The position numbers and the translations under genes are program-made. The notes beneath the pieces are model-generated. The model searched no databases, had not been told where the DNA came from, and saw only the letters and a program-made list of their open reading frames with translations. Shown in pieces: positions 9,172 through 18,655 of a stretch of 64,000 nt of DNA (the first letter of the stretch is position 1; each line of letters begins with the position of its first letter). The stretch lies in the NCBI GenBank assembly GCA_041391965.1, contig JAWKMZ010000001.1, forward strand, positions 496,001 through 560,000, written 5' to 3'. This stretch comes from JAWKMZ01 sp041391965. GTDB taxonomy: Bacteria > Bacteroidota > Bacteroidia > Flavobacteriales > Flavobacteriaceae.

Positions 9172-9780
9172 CTATTTCGCTTCTGCGTAACGTCTTTCAA
9201 CTTCATTCCAATTAATGACATTAAAAAAGGCGTTGATATAATCTGGTCTTCTGTTTTGGTAATTTAAATAATATGCGTGTTCCCAAACATCCAATCCTAA
9301 TATTGGTGTACCACCACAAGACACTCCTGGCATTAATGGATTATCTTGATTTGGTGTTGAGCACACTTCTACTTTTCCTCCTTTATGCACGCATAACCAA
9401 GCCCAACCTGAGCCAAATTGTGTTGCAGCTGCTTTACTAAAAGCATCTTTAAAAGCATCAACGTTGCCAAAAGCAGCTTCAATTGCGTCTTTCAAATCGC
9501 CCGATAATCGTCCTTTTCCTTCTGGGTTCATTACATCCCAAAACAATGAGTGATTGTAAAATCCGCCACCATTATTTCTAACTGCTTTGTTATTCATGTC
9601 TAAGTTTTGAAGAATATTCTCAATCGTTTTTCCTTCTAAATTTGAACCAGCAATAGCGGCATTTAAGTTATTAGTATATCCTTGATGGTGTTTTGAATAA
9701 TGAATTTCCATTGTTCGTGCATCAATATGAGGCTCTAAAGCATCATAGGCGTATTTTAATTTTGGTAATTCGAAAGCCAT
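9172..9780 (-). CDS. sodA: superoxide dismutase, manganese type
   Basis: Converts superoxide to hydrogen peroxide and oxygen. The four metal ligands are visible: H27 in HYSKHHQ, the histidine of YNHSLFW, and Asp and His of DVWEHAYY. The residues that discriminate the metal (GGGFYNHSLFW and the glutamine in NQDNPL) follow the Mn-type pattern; a cambialistic enzyme is possible. There is no signal peptide, so it is cytoplasmic. The length of 202 residues is normal. A TAnnTTTG-like element lies 37-44 bases upstream. Confidence 0.95.
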   Translation of the reverse strand: MAFELPKLKYAYDALEPHIDARTMEIHYSKHHQGYTNNLNAAIAGSNLEGKTIENILQNLDMNNKAVRNNGGGFYNHSLFWDVMNPEGKGRLSGDLKDAIEAAFGNVDAFKDAFSKAAATQFGSGWAWLCVHKGGKVEVCSTPNQDNPLMPGVSCGGTPILGLDVWEHAYYLNYQNRRPDYINAFFNVINWNEVERRYAEAK

Positions 9781-9816
9781 AATATGTTATTTTGAATGTT
9801 AATAATTTACTTGTTC

Positions 9817-9824
9817 CAAAATTA
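9817..9824 (-). promoter_or_regulatory. putative -7 element for sodA
   Basis: TAATTTTG on the minus strand matches the Bacteroidota -7 consensus TAnnTTTG, 37 bases before the start codon. No well-spaced -33 TTTG was found. Confidence 0.4.
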
Positions 9825-9961
9825 CGGATAAATCTGTGCAATTAAAAATATTACCTTACAAGCTGTGAAGCCTTAAGAAAAGTTTAACTTTAAACTTGTT
9901 TTATTAGGCATTCTGCCTACAAACACTAAAAATTAATTTATCTTGTATCAAAATATATACA

Positions 9962-12900
9962 ATGCTGCAACCACAATCTTATCAAATTTTTAATGCCTCT
10001 GCAGGAAGCGGTAAAACGTTTACCTTGGTTAAAACCTACCTCAAAATTTTATTTCTATCAAAGTATCCTCTTGCTTTTAAAACAATTTTAGCGTTGACTT
10101 TTACCAATAAAGCGGTCGCCGAAATGAAAGAGCGCATCATTAAAATGCTCATCACCTTTTCTGACACTAAAATTTTAGAGCATCCTAACGATATGTTCCT
10201 ATCGCTTGTGGACGAATTATCAATGAATCCCAATCAATTACAACAAAAATCAAAACTAATTTTAGACACGATTGTACATAATTATGCTGCTTTTGATATT
10301 TCGACTATTGACAAATTTAACCACAAACTCATCCGAACGTTTGCACACGATTTAAAATTACCTCTAAATTTTGAAGTAGAAATAGATACTCCAGCCATTT
10401 TGGCAAAAGCAGTTGACAAATTAATCGACAAGGCAGGAACAGATGAGGAACTCACCAAAATCTTGGTAGATTTTGCTATTGAAAAAGCTGATGACGACAA
10501 AAGCTGGGACGTGTCTCATGATTTTAATATCGTTTCAAAATTGTTAGTTAATGAAAATGACATTCCGTTTATTGACAACCTTGCCAATAGTACACTTTCT
10601 GATTTTAAAAAGTTAAAAACCAATTTATCGCAAAAAACACAACAAACTGAGCGTCAAATTATTGAAAAAGCACAACAGGTTTTAGAGCTCATTACCAATT
10701 ACGGATTGCAGTTTGATGATTTTTCGAGCAGTTATATCCCAAAATACTTTTTGAAATTGGTAGATGGCAATTTTGAAGTCAGTTTTACACCAAAATGGCA
10801 AACCGATTTAATAGACGGCAATCCGCTTTATCCAAAACGCGTTTCGGCAGAAACAGCATCGACAATTGATGCCATTCAACCACAAATTACTGAAGCTTTT
10901 ACAAGCACAAAACAAAACATTCTTCACTATAAATTTTTAAAAAATGCTTTAAAAAACAGCACGCCTTTATCGGTTTTAAGTGCCATCAATCAGAGCTTAA
11001 AGGAACTCAAAGAAGAAGACGATTTGTTGCTAATTTCAGAATTTAACGCCATCATTAATAATGAAATAAAAGCACAGCCAACACCTTTTATTTATGAACG
11101 TATTGGTGAAAAATTTAAACATTATTTTATTGATGAATTTCAAGACACTTCTGTTTTGCAATGGGAAAACTTGGTGCCTTTGGTGGACAATGCACTTTCT
11201 GGCGAAAATTTAAAAGGCGAAACAGGTTCAACCCTGCTTGTTGGAGATGCCAAACAAGCCATTTATAGATGGCGAGGTGGAAGAGCAGAACAATTTATCG
11301 ATTTGTATTCGCATAAAAAAAATCCGTTTCAGGTTAAAGCAACCGTTAAAAACTTACCAGCCAACTACCGAAGCACACAATCTGTTGTGCAATTCAACAA
11401 TTCATTTTTTCAGCATATTTCACAATTTGCCTTCTCAAACCCAGAACATCAAGCCATCTATGAAGCAAGCAAGCAAGATTTGATTTTAAAAGCAGAAGGT
11501 TATGTAGAATTATCTTTTTTAGAGCTTGAAGAAGAGGATGATAAAACCGAGTTATACTGCCAAAAAGTATTAGAAACAATCCACAAAGTGTTGACCCATG
11601 GTTTTGAACTAAGTGATATTTGCATTATTACCAGAAAAACCAAAGAAGGCGTTGCCATTGCTGAGTACTTGAGCAATCAAAACATCCCTATTGTGTCTTC
11701 AGAGACTTTGCTGCTCAAGCATTCGCCTGAAATTCAGTTTATGTCAGCTATTGTGGCTTTGACAACCCAAATGGACAACGAATTGCTGAAAATTGAGATT
11801 TTAAGTTACTTAGCAGAACATCAATTACAGTTAGAAGACAAACATTCGTTTTTTGAAAGTTTGGTGCATTTAAGTACTTATCAATTATTTGAAAAATTAA
11901 ATGATTTTGGGTTTTCCTTCAGTTGGCATCAATTTTTGCAAATGTCTTTATATGAAGCTATTGAAAGTATTGTTAGAGGGTTTAAGCTCAATAAAACATC
12001 CAATGCGTATATTCAGTTTTACCTTGATGTTGTTTTGGATTATTCACAAAAAAACAATGCTAATTTTACTGGTTTTATAGCATATTGGGATCTAAAAAAA
12101 GACAGCACAAGCATTGTGTCTCCTAAAGGCAATAACGCTCTGCAAATAATGACCATTCACAAATCAAAAGGGTTAGAATTTCCTGTGGTTATTTTTCCTT
12201 TTGCTAATCAGGATATTTATTTTGATAGGAATCCAAAAACATGGATTGCTGTTGATAAAAATGAATTTAATGGCTTTTCAAATTTATATGTCAATTTGAA
12301 TAAAGATTTGGAAGATTTTGGCACTTTAGGTGCTGAAATTTACAGAAACCATCAGGCCGAATTAGAATTAGACAGCCTTAACCTTTTATATGTTGCACTA
12401 ACCAGAGCTGTAGAACAATTGTATATCATTTCTGAATATGATGTAGATAAAGCTCAAAACGAAAAGTTAAAGTTGTACTCTGGCCTATTCATCAATTATT
12501 TAAAATCTGCAAAACAATGGAACGAGCATCAAAAAACCTATAACTTCGGAAATCCTGAAAAAAGACTTTCAGAAACAAAAAAGGAAACTACCATTACACA
12601 AGCGCAATTTATTTCTGTTTCAAGAGAAGACCACCATCTTAAAATTGTAACTAATGCTGCGTATTTATGGGATACCGAACAAGAAAAAGCCATTGAAAAA
12701 GGGAATTTAGTACACTTAATCATGTCACAAATTACAACCGAAAATGACATTGATTACGTTTTTGAACAGTTTTTAGACTCAGGTAAAATAAATCCAGAAC
12801 AATCCAACCAATTAAAGCCACTTGTAACTGCACTTGTGAATCATAAAATATTGAAACCGTATTTTAACTCAGATATGACCATTTACAACGAAAAAGACAT

Positions 12901-13114
12901 TATTAGCAAACACGGTTTGATTTTACGCCCAGACCGAATTGCCATTAGCACTTCCAACGAAGCTGTTATTATAGATTACAAAACCGGATTAGAAGCAATC
13001 AAACATCAGCAGCAATTACAAACCTATCAAGATGTTTTAGAAGACATGGGCTTTAAAGTCACTAAAAAAATTCTTATCTATATTAATGATGGTATTCAAA
13101 TAAAAGAATTTTAA
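9962..13114 (+). CDS. AddA/RecB-like UvrD-family helicase-nuclease
   Basis: Helicase and nuclease subunit of a double-strand break processing enzyme of the AddAB/RecBCD class. Helicase motifs occur in order: Walker A in NASAGSGKT (A12-T19), IDEFQDTS (D391, E392), LVGDAKQAIYRWRGG, LPANYRS, MTIHKSKGLEFPVV and LYVALTRAVEQLYI. The C-terminal PD-(D/E)XK nuclease has KGNLVHLIM, RPDRIA and IDYKTG (D1005, K1007). The length of 1050 residues is in the Bacteroidota range. The partner nuclease gene (15883-18642) lies downstream, separated by kbl and an OmpA gene rather than directly adjacent. Confidence 0.92.
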   Translation: MLQPQSYQIFNASAGSGKTFTLVKTYLKILFLSKYPLAFKTILALTFTNKAVAEMKERIIKMLITFSDTKILEHPNDMFLSLVDELSMNPNQLQQKSKLILDTIVHNYAAFDISTIDKFNHKLIRTFAHDLKLPLNFEVEIDTPAILAKAVDKLIDKAGTDEELTKILVDFAIEKADDDKSWDVSHDFNIVSKLLVNENDIPFIDNLANSTLSDFKKLKTNLSQKTQQTERQIIEKAQQVLELITNYGLQFDDFSSSYIPKYFLKLVDGNFEVSFTPKWQTDLIDGNPLYPKRVSAETASTIDAIQPQITEAFTSTKQNILHYKFLKNALKNSTPLSVLSAINQSLKELKEEDDLLLISEFNAIINNEIKAQPTPFIYERIGEKFKHYFIDEFQDTSVLQWENLVPLVDNALSGENLKGETGSTLLVGDAKQAIYRWRGGRAEQFIDLYSHKKNPFQVKATVKNLPANYRSTQSVVQFNNSFFQHISQFAFSNPEHQAIYEASKQDLILKAEGYVELSFLELEEEDDKTELYCQKVLETIHKVLTHGFELSDICIITRKTKEGVAIAEYLSNQNIPIVSSETLLLKHSPEIQFMSAIVALTTQMDNELLKIEILSYLAEHQLQLEDKHSFFESLVHLSTYQLFEKLNDFGFSFSWHQFLQMSLYEAIESIVRGFKLNKTSNAYIQFYLDVVLDYSQKNNANFTGFIAYWDLKKDSTSIVSPKGNNALQIMTIHKSKGLEFPVVIFPFANQDIYFDRNPKTWIAVDKNEFNGFSNLYVNLNKDLEDFGTLGAEIYRNHQAELELDSLNLLYVALTRAVEQLYIISEYDVDKAQNEKLKLYSGLFINYLKSAKQWNEHQKTYNFGNPEKRLSETKKETTITQAQFISVSREDHHLKIVTNAAYLWDTEQEKAIEKGNLVHLIMSQITTENDIDYVFEQFLDSGKINPEQSNQLKPLVTALVNHKILKPYFNSDMTIYNEKDIISKHGLILRPDRIAISTSNEAVIIDYKTGLEAIKHQQQLQTYQDVLEDMGFKVTKKILIYINDGIQIKEF

Positions 13115-13119
13115 ATTTG
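13112..13119 (+). promoter_or_regulatory. possible -7 element for kbl
   Basis: TAAATTTG matches TAnnTTTG and overlaps the stop codon of the helicase gene, 17 bases before the kbl ATG. No clear -33 element was seen; readthrough from the upstream gene is equally possible. Confidence 0.3.
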
Positions 13120-13135
13120 CATAAAATCAAAAATC

Positions 13136-14329
13136 ATGTACGGAAAACTGCAACAACACCTTCAACACGAGTTAAAAGAAATTAAAGATGCTGGTCTCTA
13201 TAAAGAAGAACGTATCATCACCTCGCCACAAGGTGCAGAAATTACTTTAAACACAGGAGAAACGGTTTTAAATTTTTGTGCCAACAATTATTTAGGCTTG
13301 TCATCACATCCTGAGGTTATTCAGGCAGCAAAAGACGCTATGGATACACACGGTTTTGGCATGTCGTCTGTTCGTTTTATTTGTGGCACACAAGACATCC
13401 ATAAAACTTTGGAAGCAAAAATTGCTGAGTTTTATGGTACTGAAGACACCATTCTTTATGCCGCAGCTTTTGATGCTAATGGAGGTGTATTTGAACCTTT
13501 ATTAGGTGAAGAAGACGCTATTATTTCTGATTCTTTAAACCACGCTTCTATTATTGATGGCGTTCGTTTGTGTAAAGCAGCACGTTATCGTTATCAAAAC
13601 AGCGACATGAATGACCTTGAGCAACAATTAATTGCAGCCAATAAAAATGAGGCTCGGTTTAAAATTATTGTGACCGATGGTGTGTTTTCTATGGATGGTT
13701 TGGTAGCACCTTTAGACAAAATTTGTGATTTAGCAGATAAATATGATGCTTTGGTGATGATTGACGAATGTCATGCTGCTGGTTTTATTGGCGAAACAGG
13801 ACGAGGCACCTTAGAAGATAAAGGCGTTTTAGGACGTATTGATATTATCACAGGAACCCTTGGAAAAGCCCTTGGTGGTGCCATGGGTGGCTACACCACA
13901 GGAAAAAAGGAAATTATAGATATGTTACGTCAACGTTCACGTCCATATTTGTTTTCAAATTCCTTAGCACCTGCCATTGTTGGTGCTTCCATTAAAGTGT
14001 TTGAAATGCTGTCAAATGACACAACACTAAGAGATCAATTAGAATGGAATACCGACTATTTCAAAAAAGGAATGAAAAAGGCTGGTTTTGACATCATTAA
14101 TGGCGATTCAGCTATTGTTCCAGTGATGCTTTATGACGCAAAATTGTCACAAACTATGGCAAAAATGCTTCTAAATGAAGGAATTTACGTCATTGGGTTC
14201 TTTTTTCCTGTGGTACCCAAAGAAAAAGCAAGGATACGCGTACAACTCTCTGCAGCGCACACAAAAGCGCATTTAGACAAGGCTATTGCTGCTTTTGAAA
14301 AGGTTGGAAAAACACTAAATATTATTTAA
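13136..14329 (+). CDS. kbl: glycine C-acetyltransferase (2-amino-3-ketobutyrate CoA ligase)
   Basis: PLP enzyme that cleaves 2-amino-3-oxobutanoate with CoA to glycine and acetyl-CoA, the second step of threonine degradation through threonine dehydrogenase. The Schiff-base lysine is K244 in GTLGKALGGAMGG, the same number as in the E. coli enzyme. Substrate-binding features include SSVRFICGTQDIHK near residue 77 and MIDECHAAGF near 208. The 397-residue length is that of Kbl rather than of the longer ALAS or SPT paralogues. The gene sits 21 bases after the AddA-like gene; a tdh gene is not in this window. Confidence 0.95.
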   Translation: MYGKLQQHLQHELKEIKDAGLYKEERIITSPQGAEITLNTGETVLNFCANNYLGLSSHPEVIQAAKDAMDTHGFGMSSVRFICGTQDIHKTLEAKIAEFYGTEDTILYAAAFDANGGVFEPLLGEEDAIISDSLNHASIIDGVRLCKAARYRYQNSDMNDLEQQLIAANKNEARFKIIVTDGVFSMDGLVAPLDKICDLADKYDALVMIDECHAAGFIGETGRGTLEDKGVLGRIDIITGTLGKALGGAMGGYTTGKKEIIDMLRQRSRPYLFSNSLAPAIVGASIKVFEMLSNDTTLRDQLEWNTDYFKKGMKKAGFDIINGDSAIVPVMLYDAKLSQTMAKMLLNEGIYVIGFFFPVVPKEKARIRVQLSAAHTKAHLDKAIAAFEKVGKTLNII

Positions 14330-14386
14330 AATCAATCCAAACACCTCTATTTTAAGGCAAATAATCAATATTTTTATATATTTGTC

Positions 14387-14417
14387 TTTGTTAATAAAAT
14401 TTAACAACTTACTTTTG
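14387..14417 (+). promoter_or_regulatory. promoter of the OmpA-family porin gene
   Basis: TTTG at 14387-14390 and TACTTTTG at 14410-14417 are separated by 19 bases, which fits the Bacteroidota -33/-7 pattern well. A second TAnnTTTG match (TATATTTG) lies at 14377-14384. The start codon is 37 bases downstream. Confidence 0.65.
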
Positions 14418-14453
14418 CTTACAATTAACACTTAAAAATTAAATTATTAGAAT

Positions 14454-15815
14454 ATGAAAAATCTTAGCAGATTATTTTTCGCTATGTTGCTTGTATTGAG
14501 CTTTAGCAACGCTAACGCACAAGATGAAAACAATCCTTGGGCAATTGGAATTGGCGCAAATGCGGTTGACTTTTACCCTGTTGGGGAAAACGCACCTTTA
14601 GGTGAATACTTTGATGAGTTTTTTAACTTGAGTGATCACTACAACTACTTACCATCATTATCTACTGTTTCAGTTTCTAGATATCTTGCAGATGGATTTT
14701 CAATTTCTGCAGCAGGTTCTATTAACAGAATCAGCAAAATTGGTGACTCATCAGCTGATGATTTATCTTACTATGCTTTAGATGGTACAATTAAATATAG
14801 TTTTGCCAAATTAATCAATTCTAAAACTATTGAACCATACTTAGGTGTTGGTGGTGGTTACACTTGGGTTGATGAAATTGGTGCTGGGACATTAAATGGA
14901 ACTTTAGGGTTAAATTATTGGTTTTCTGAAAACATTGGTGTAACAGCTCAAACTTCTTACAAACATGCGTTTGAAGATTACTTAGCAAAACATTTCCAAC
15001 ACACTGTTGGTTTAGCTATCAAATTTGGTGGAAAAGACACTGATGGCGATGGTGTATATGATAAAGACGATGCTTGTCCAGATGTTCCTGGTTTAGCAGC
15101 TTTTAACGGTTGTCCAGATTCTGACAACGATGGTATTGAAGATTCAAAAGATGATTGTCCTAATGAAGCTGGTTTAGCTGAATTTAACGGTTGTCCTGAT
15201 ACTGATGGTGACGGTGTTCCAGACAAAAACGATAATTGTCCTACTGTTGCTGGTTTAAAAGCATTAAACGGATGCCCAGATGCTGATGGCGACGGTGTTG
15301 CTGATAAAGATGATAACTGTCCTAATGAAGCTGGTCCTGCTGCAAACAATGGTTGCCCATGGAAAGATACTGATGGTGACGGTGTATTAGACAAAGATGA
15401 TAAATGTCCTAACGAAGTTGGTACTGTAGCAAACAATGGTTGCCCAGAAGTTAAGCCAACTGAAGAAGTTATGAAACAATTAAACGAGTATGCAAGAACT
15501 ATCTTGTTTGACACAGGTAAATCATCTTTCACAAAAGATACTGATCCTGTATTAAAAGCAATGACTGCTATCTTTAAAGAATATCCACAAGCTGATTTCG
15601 CTATTGAAGGATATACTGATAGTGTAGGTTCTGCAAAATCTAACCAATTGTTATCTGAGCGTAGAGCTAATGCTGTAAGAGATTATTTAGTTTCTAACGG
15701 TATCAACGCTGACAGATTAACTGCTAAAGGTTTTGGTGAAGAGAACCCAATCGACACTAACAAAACTGCTGCTGGTAGAAAAAACAACAGACGTGTTGAA
15801 GTAAAACTTAAATAA
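14454..15815 (+). CDS. OmpA-family outer membrane protein with TSP3 repeats
   Basis: Abundant-type outer membrane protein that anchors the membrane to peptidoglycan. A signal peptide ends at about residue 22 (SFSNANAQDE). Residues 24-190 form an eight-strand-like beta barrel with an N-terminal GIGANAVDFYP segment. Five thrombospondin type 3 calcium-binding repeats follow (about 197-335), each with DxDxDGxxDxxDxCP and ending in NGCP. The C-terminal OmpA domain (about 345-453) has ILFDTGKSSF, IEGYTDSVGS and RRANAVRDYL, which bind diaminopimelate. It has a good promoter and its own terminator. Codon choice looks biased to frequent codons, in line with high expression. Confidence 0.93.
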   Translation: MKNLSRLFFAMLLVLSFSNANAQDENNPWAIGIGANAVDFYPVGENAPLGEYFDEFFNLSDHYNYLPSLSTVSVSRYLADGFSISAAGSINRISKIGDSSADDLSYYALDGTIKYSFAKLINSKTIEPYLGVGGGYTWVDEIGAGTLNGTLGLNYWFSENIGVTAQTSYKHAFEDYLAKHFQHTVGLAIKFGGKDTDGDGVYDKDDACPDVPGLAAFNGCPDSDNDGIEDSKDDCPNEAGLAEFNGCPDTDGDGVPDKNDNCPTVAGLKALNGCPDADGDGVADKDDNCPNEAGPAANNGCPWKDTDGDGVLDKDDKCPNEVGTVANNGCPEVKPTEEVMKQLNEYARTILFDTGKSSFTKDTDPVLKAMTAIFKEYPQADFAIEGYTDSVGSAKSNQLLSERRANAVRDYLVSNGINADRLTAKGFGEENPIDTNKTAAGRKNNRRVEVKLK

Positions 15816-15841
15816 TTAAGTTTATCAAAATAATAAGTTTT

Positions 15842-15870
15842 AAAAACGCTCCGAAATTCGGAGCGTTTTT
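15842..15870 (+). terminator. intrinsic terminator of the OmpA gene
   Basis: Perfect 14-base inverted repeat (15842-15855 and 15857-15870) around a one-base centre, with GC-rich core CGCTCCGAA and a T-rich tail. It ends only 12 bases before the start codon of the AddB-like gene. Confidence 0.9.
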
Positions 15871-15882
15871 TATTTTTATACA

Positions 15883-18642
15883 ATGACAAGTTTTATACAT
15901 GACGTTATCGTTGATATTCAAAAAAAAGAGTTGGATATGGCTCAACTTACCTTTGTTTTGCCAAGTAAAAGAGCTGGTACCTTTTTAAAGCATACACTCT
16001 CACAACTTATTAAAGAACCTATTTTTTCTCCAAACATCGTCGCAATTGAAGAGTTTGTTGAAAGTATATCAGACCTAAACTACAGTACCAACACCGAATT
16101 GTTATTTGAATTTTATAGCATCTACCTTAACATAACACCAAAAGACCAAATAGAACCCTTTGACCAATTTTCTAAATGGGCTCAGTTGTTGCTTCAAGAT
16201 TTTAATGAAATAGATCGTTACCTCATTCCTTCCAAATCAATTTTTGAGTATTTAAATGCCATAAAAGAACTCAATCATTGGTCATTAGCAGACGAGCAAA
16301 CCGACTACATCAAAAACTATCTGTCTTTTTGGAAACGTTTAAAAACCTATTACAATCAATTCAAAGATGCTCTTATTTCAAAAAAGAAAGGCTACCAAGG
16401 TTTGGTTTACAGAGAAGCCGTTAATGGTTTAGAACAGTATATAGCATCAAATTCCAACAAAAAGCATGTGTTTGTCGGTTTTAATGCGCTCAATAAGGCT
16501 GAAGAAACTATCATTCAAGAATTATTACAGCAAAATTTAGCCCTAATTTATTGGGATATTGATCAGACTTTTATTGATAACCCTATACACGATGCTGGTT
16601 TATTTACAAGGCTTCACAAAAACAATTGGCCTTACTTTAAAAAGGAGCCTTTTAATTGGTTTTCAACAAATTACACTACCCAAAAAAACATACAGAGTAT
16701 TGGTGTTCCAAAAAATGTTGGTCAAGTAAAATATATAGGTGAACTGCTTGAAACTCTTCAAAAAGAACAAAAGTCTATTCAAAATACAGCCATTGTTTTA
16801 GGAGATGAAACTTTATTAATGCCTTTGCTCAACTCCATCCCAAAGCAAATAGATGCCATTAACATCACTATGGGTTTCCCTCTAAAATTGACGCCTTTAA
16901 CATCATTGTTTGAGGAGTTGTTCAAAATTCATAAAACATCTTCAACCACGCTTTATCATAAGGATGTTGTTAGTATCTTGTCTCATCAATTTATCAAACC
17001 CTTATTTGATGAGGCTTACAAAAACTACGCTGATGTCATCATTGACCACATTCAAACTAATAATGTCGTTTCGATTGCCATAGAAAAATTAAGAACTTTA
17101 GCTGATACCAAAAGTCATATTATCAACTTATTGTTTAGCTCTTGGAATGACAGTCCTGATAAAGCCATTGATAATTGTTTTAAACTCATCACTCATATCA
17201 AAAATCAACTCAATATACACAAAGAAAACAACCTGTTAGCTTTAGAATATTTGTATCGTTTTAATGAAGTGTTTAATGAATTACAGTTACTAAACACTAA
17301 CTATAAGCACATTTACAGCATCAAAACCTTATTTGGTTTGTATAAAGAACTTTTAAAAACCGAAACACTTGACTTTAAAGGCGAACCTTTACAAGGGCTT
17401 CAAATTATGGGAATGTTGGAATCGCGTGTGCTTGACTTTGAAACTGTTATCATTTCATCAACCAATGAAGGCATTCTTCCAGCAGGAAAAAGCAACAATT
17501 CTTTTATTCCGTTTGATGTTAAAATTGAAAATGGCTTACCAACTTATAAAGAAAAAGATGCCGTTTATACCTATCATTTTTACAGGTTATTGCAACGCGC
17601 TAAAAACGTTTACATTATTTATAATACTGAACCAGATGTACTCAATGGAGGCGAAAAAAGTAGATTCATCACACAATTAGAAATTGAAAAAATACACAAA
17701 ATCAAACACCTTATTGTATCACCAAAAGTTCCTTTGGCCAAATCTTTACCAATAAGCATTAAAAAAACAGAAGCTGTTATAAACAGTATAAAAACCATTG
17801 CTTCTGAAGGGTTTTCGCCTTCGTCGTTAACTAATTATATCAGAAATCCGATTGATTTTTATTACGAAAAGGTTTTGGGCATTTCTAATTTTGAAGCGGT
17901 TGAAGAAACGGTTGCTGCCAACACCTTAGGAAATGTTATTCACAAAACACTTGAAGATTTTTACGAGCCTCTAAAAAATGAGACCTTAACGGTTAAGCAC
18001 TTGGAACAAATGAAACAGTCCATTGCAAAAACAGTGGCTATTCATTTTCATAACTTTTATAAAGAAGGTGATATGAGCAAAGGCAAAAACCTCATCATTT
18101 TTGAAATTGCTAAACGTTATATTCACAATTTTTTAAATAAAGAAATAGAAACGATAAACGCCGGAAACACGATAAAAATTATCGCTTTAGAACAAAAATT
18201 AAAAATACAACTCGACATGCCTGAACTAAATTTTCCTGTGTTTTTAAAAGGAACTGTGGACCGAATTGATGAATGTAATGGCATTACCCGAATTATTGAT
18301 TACAAAACAGGCAAAGTCAATCAAGGGCAAGTAGAAATTGTCCATTGGGATGATTTAACAACAGATTATGATAAATACAGTAAAAGTTTTCAGGTGTTGG
18401 CTTATGCTTTGATGTTGCATTTAAAAGAACCTTTTACCAATTTTGTAGAAGCTGGTATTATTTCTTTTAAAAATCTGCAAGGTGATTATTTCTTAAAATT
18501 CGCAAAAAAATCTGCTCCAAGAAGTTCTGATAAAAATCAGCAAATATCTGAAGAAACACTTGCTAATTATTTTATTGAATTAAAAAAGTTGATATTAGAA
18601 ATTTGTAATCCTGAAATTGCATTTACTGAAAAACCGCTTTAA
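15883..18642 (+). CDS. AddB-like PD-(D/E)XK nuclease
   Basis: Probable second subunit of the AddAB-type recombination nuclease. The N-terminus has LTFVLPSKRAGTFLK, which replaces the helicase Walker A region as usual in Bacteroidota AddB. The central part resembles an inactive UvrD fold (QIMGMLESRVLDFE, SSTNEGILPAGK). The C-terminal nuclease has the LGNVIHKTLEDFY helix (H687) and KGTVDRIDE ... IIDYKTGK (D806, K808). The iron-sulfur cysteines of classical AddB are absent: the first position reads YIRNPIDFYY (N655). The start codon lies 12 bases after a terminator, leaving little space for a leader. The first Met is preferred over M19 because the family begins upstream of the VLPSKRAG motif. 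Confidence 0.85.
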   Translation: MTSFIHDVIVDIQKKELDMAQLTFVLPSKRAGTFLKHTLSQLIKEPIFSPNIVAIEEFVESISDLNYSTNTELLFEFYSIYLNITPKDQIEPFDQFSKWAQLLLQDFNEIDRYLIPSKSIFEYLNAIKELNHWSLADEQTDYIKNYLSFWKRLKTYYNQFKDALISKKKGYQGLVYREAVNGLEQYIASNSNKKHVFVGFNALNKAEETIIQELLQQNLALIYWDIDQTFIDNPIHDAGLFTRLHKNNWPYFKKEPFNWFSTNYTTQKNIQSIGVPKNVGQVKYIGELLETLQKEQKSIQNTAIVLGDETLLMPLLNSIPKQIDAINITMGFPLKLTPLTSLFEELFKIHKTSSTTLYHKDVVSILSHQFIKPLFDEAYKNYADVIIDHIQTNNVVSIAIEKLRTLADTKSHIINLLFSSWNDSPDKAIDNCFKLITHIKNQLNIHKENNLLALEYLYRFNEVFNELQLLNTNYKHIYSIKTLFGLYKELLKTETLDFKGEPLQGLQIMGMLESRVLDFETVIISSTNEGILPAGKSNNSFIPFDVKIENGLPTYKEKDAVYTYHFYRLLQRAKNVYIIYNTEPDVLNGGEKSRFITQLEIEKIHKIKHLIVSPKVPLAKSLPISIKKTEAVINSIKTIASEGFSPSSLTNYIRNPIDFYYEKVLGISNFEAVEETVAANTLGNVIHKTLEDFYEPLKNETLTVKHLEQMKQSIAKTVAIHFHNFYKEGDMSKGKNLIIFEIAKRYIHNFLNKEIETINAGNTIKIIALEQKLKIQLDMPELNFPVFLKGTVDRIDECNGITRIIDYKTGKVNQGQVEIVHWDDLTTDYDKYSKSFQVLAYALMLHLKEPFTNFVEAGIISFKNLQGDYFLKFAKKSAPRSSDKNQQISEETLANYFIELKKLILEICNPEIAFTEKPL

Positions 18643-18655
18643 TCAAATCCTGTTT

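Noticed and set aside
15051..15460. Direct DNA repeats, possible CRISPR or minisatellite
   Set aside because: They are coding TSP3 repeats with diverged third positions, no spacers of equal length and no cas genes.
14978..15532. Long minus-strand open frame rich in Ser and Pro opposite the OmpA gene
   Set aside because: It mirrors the TSP3 repeats of the plus-strand gene; its repeats follow from the repeated DxDGDG codons, and there is no promoter or ribosome site.
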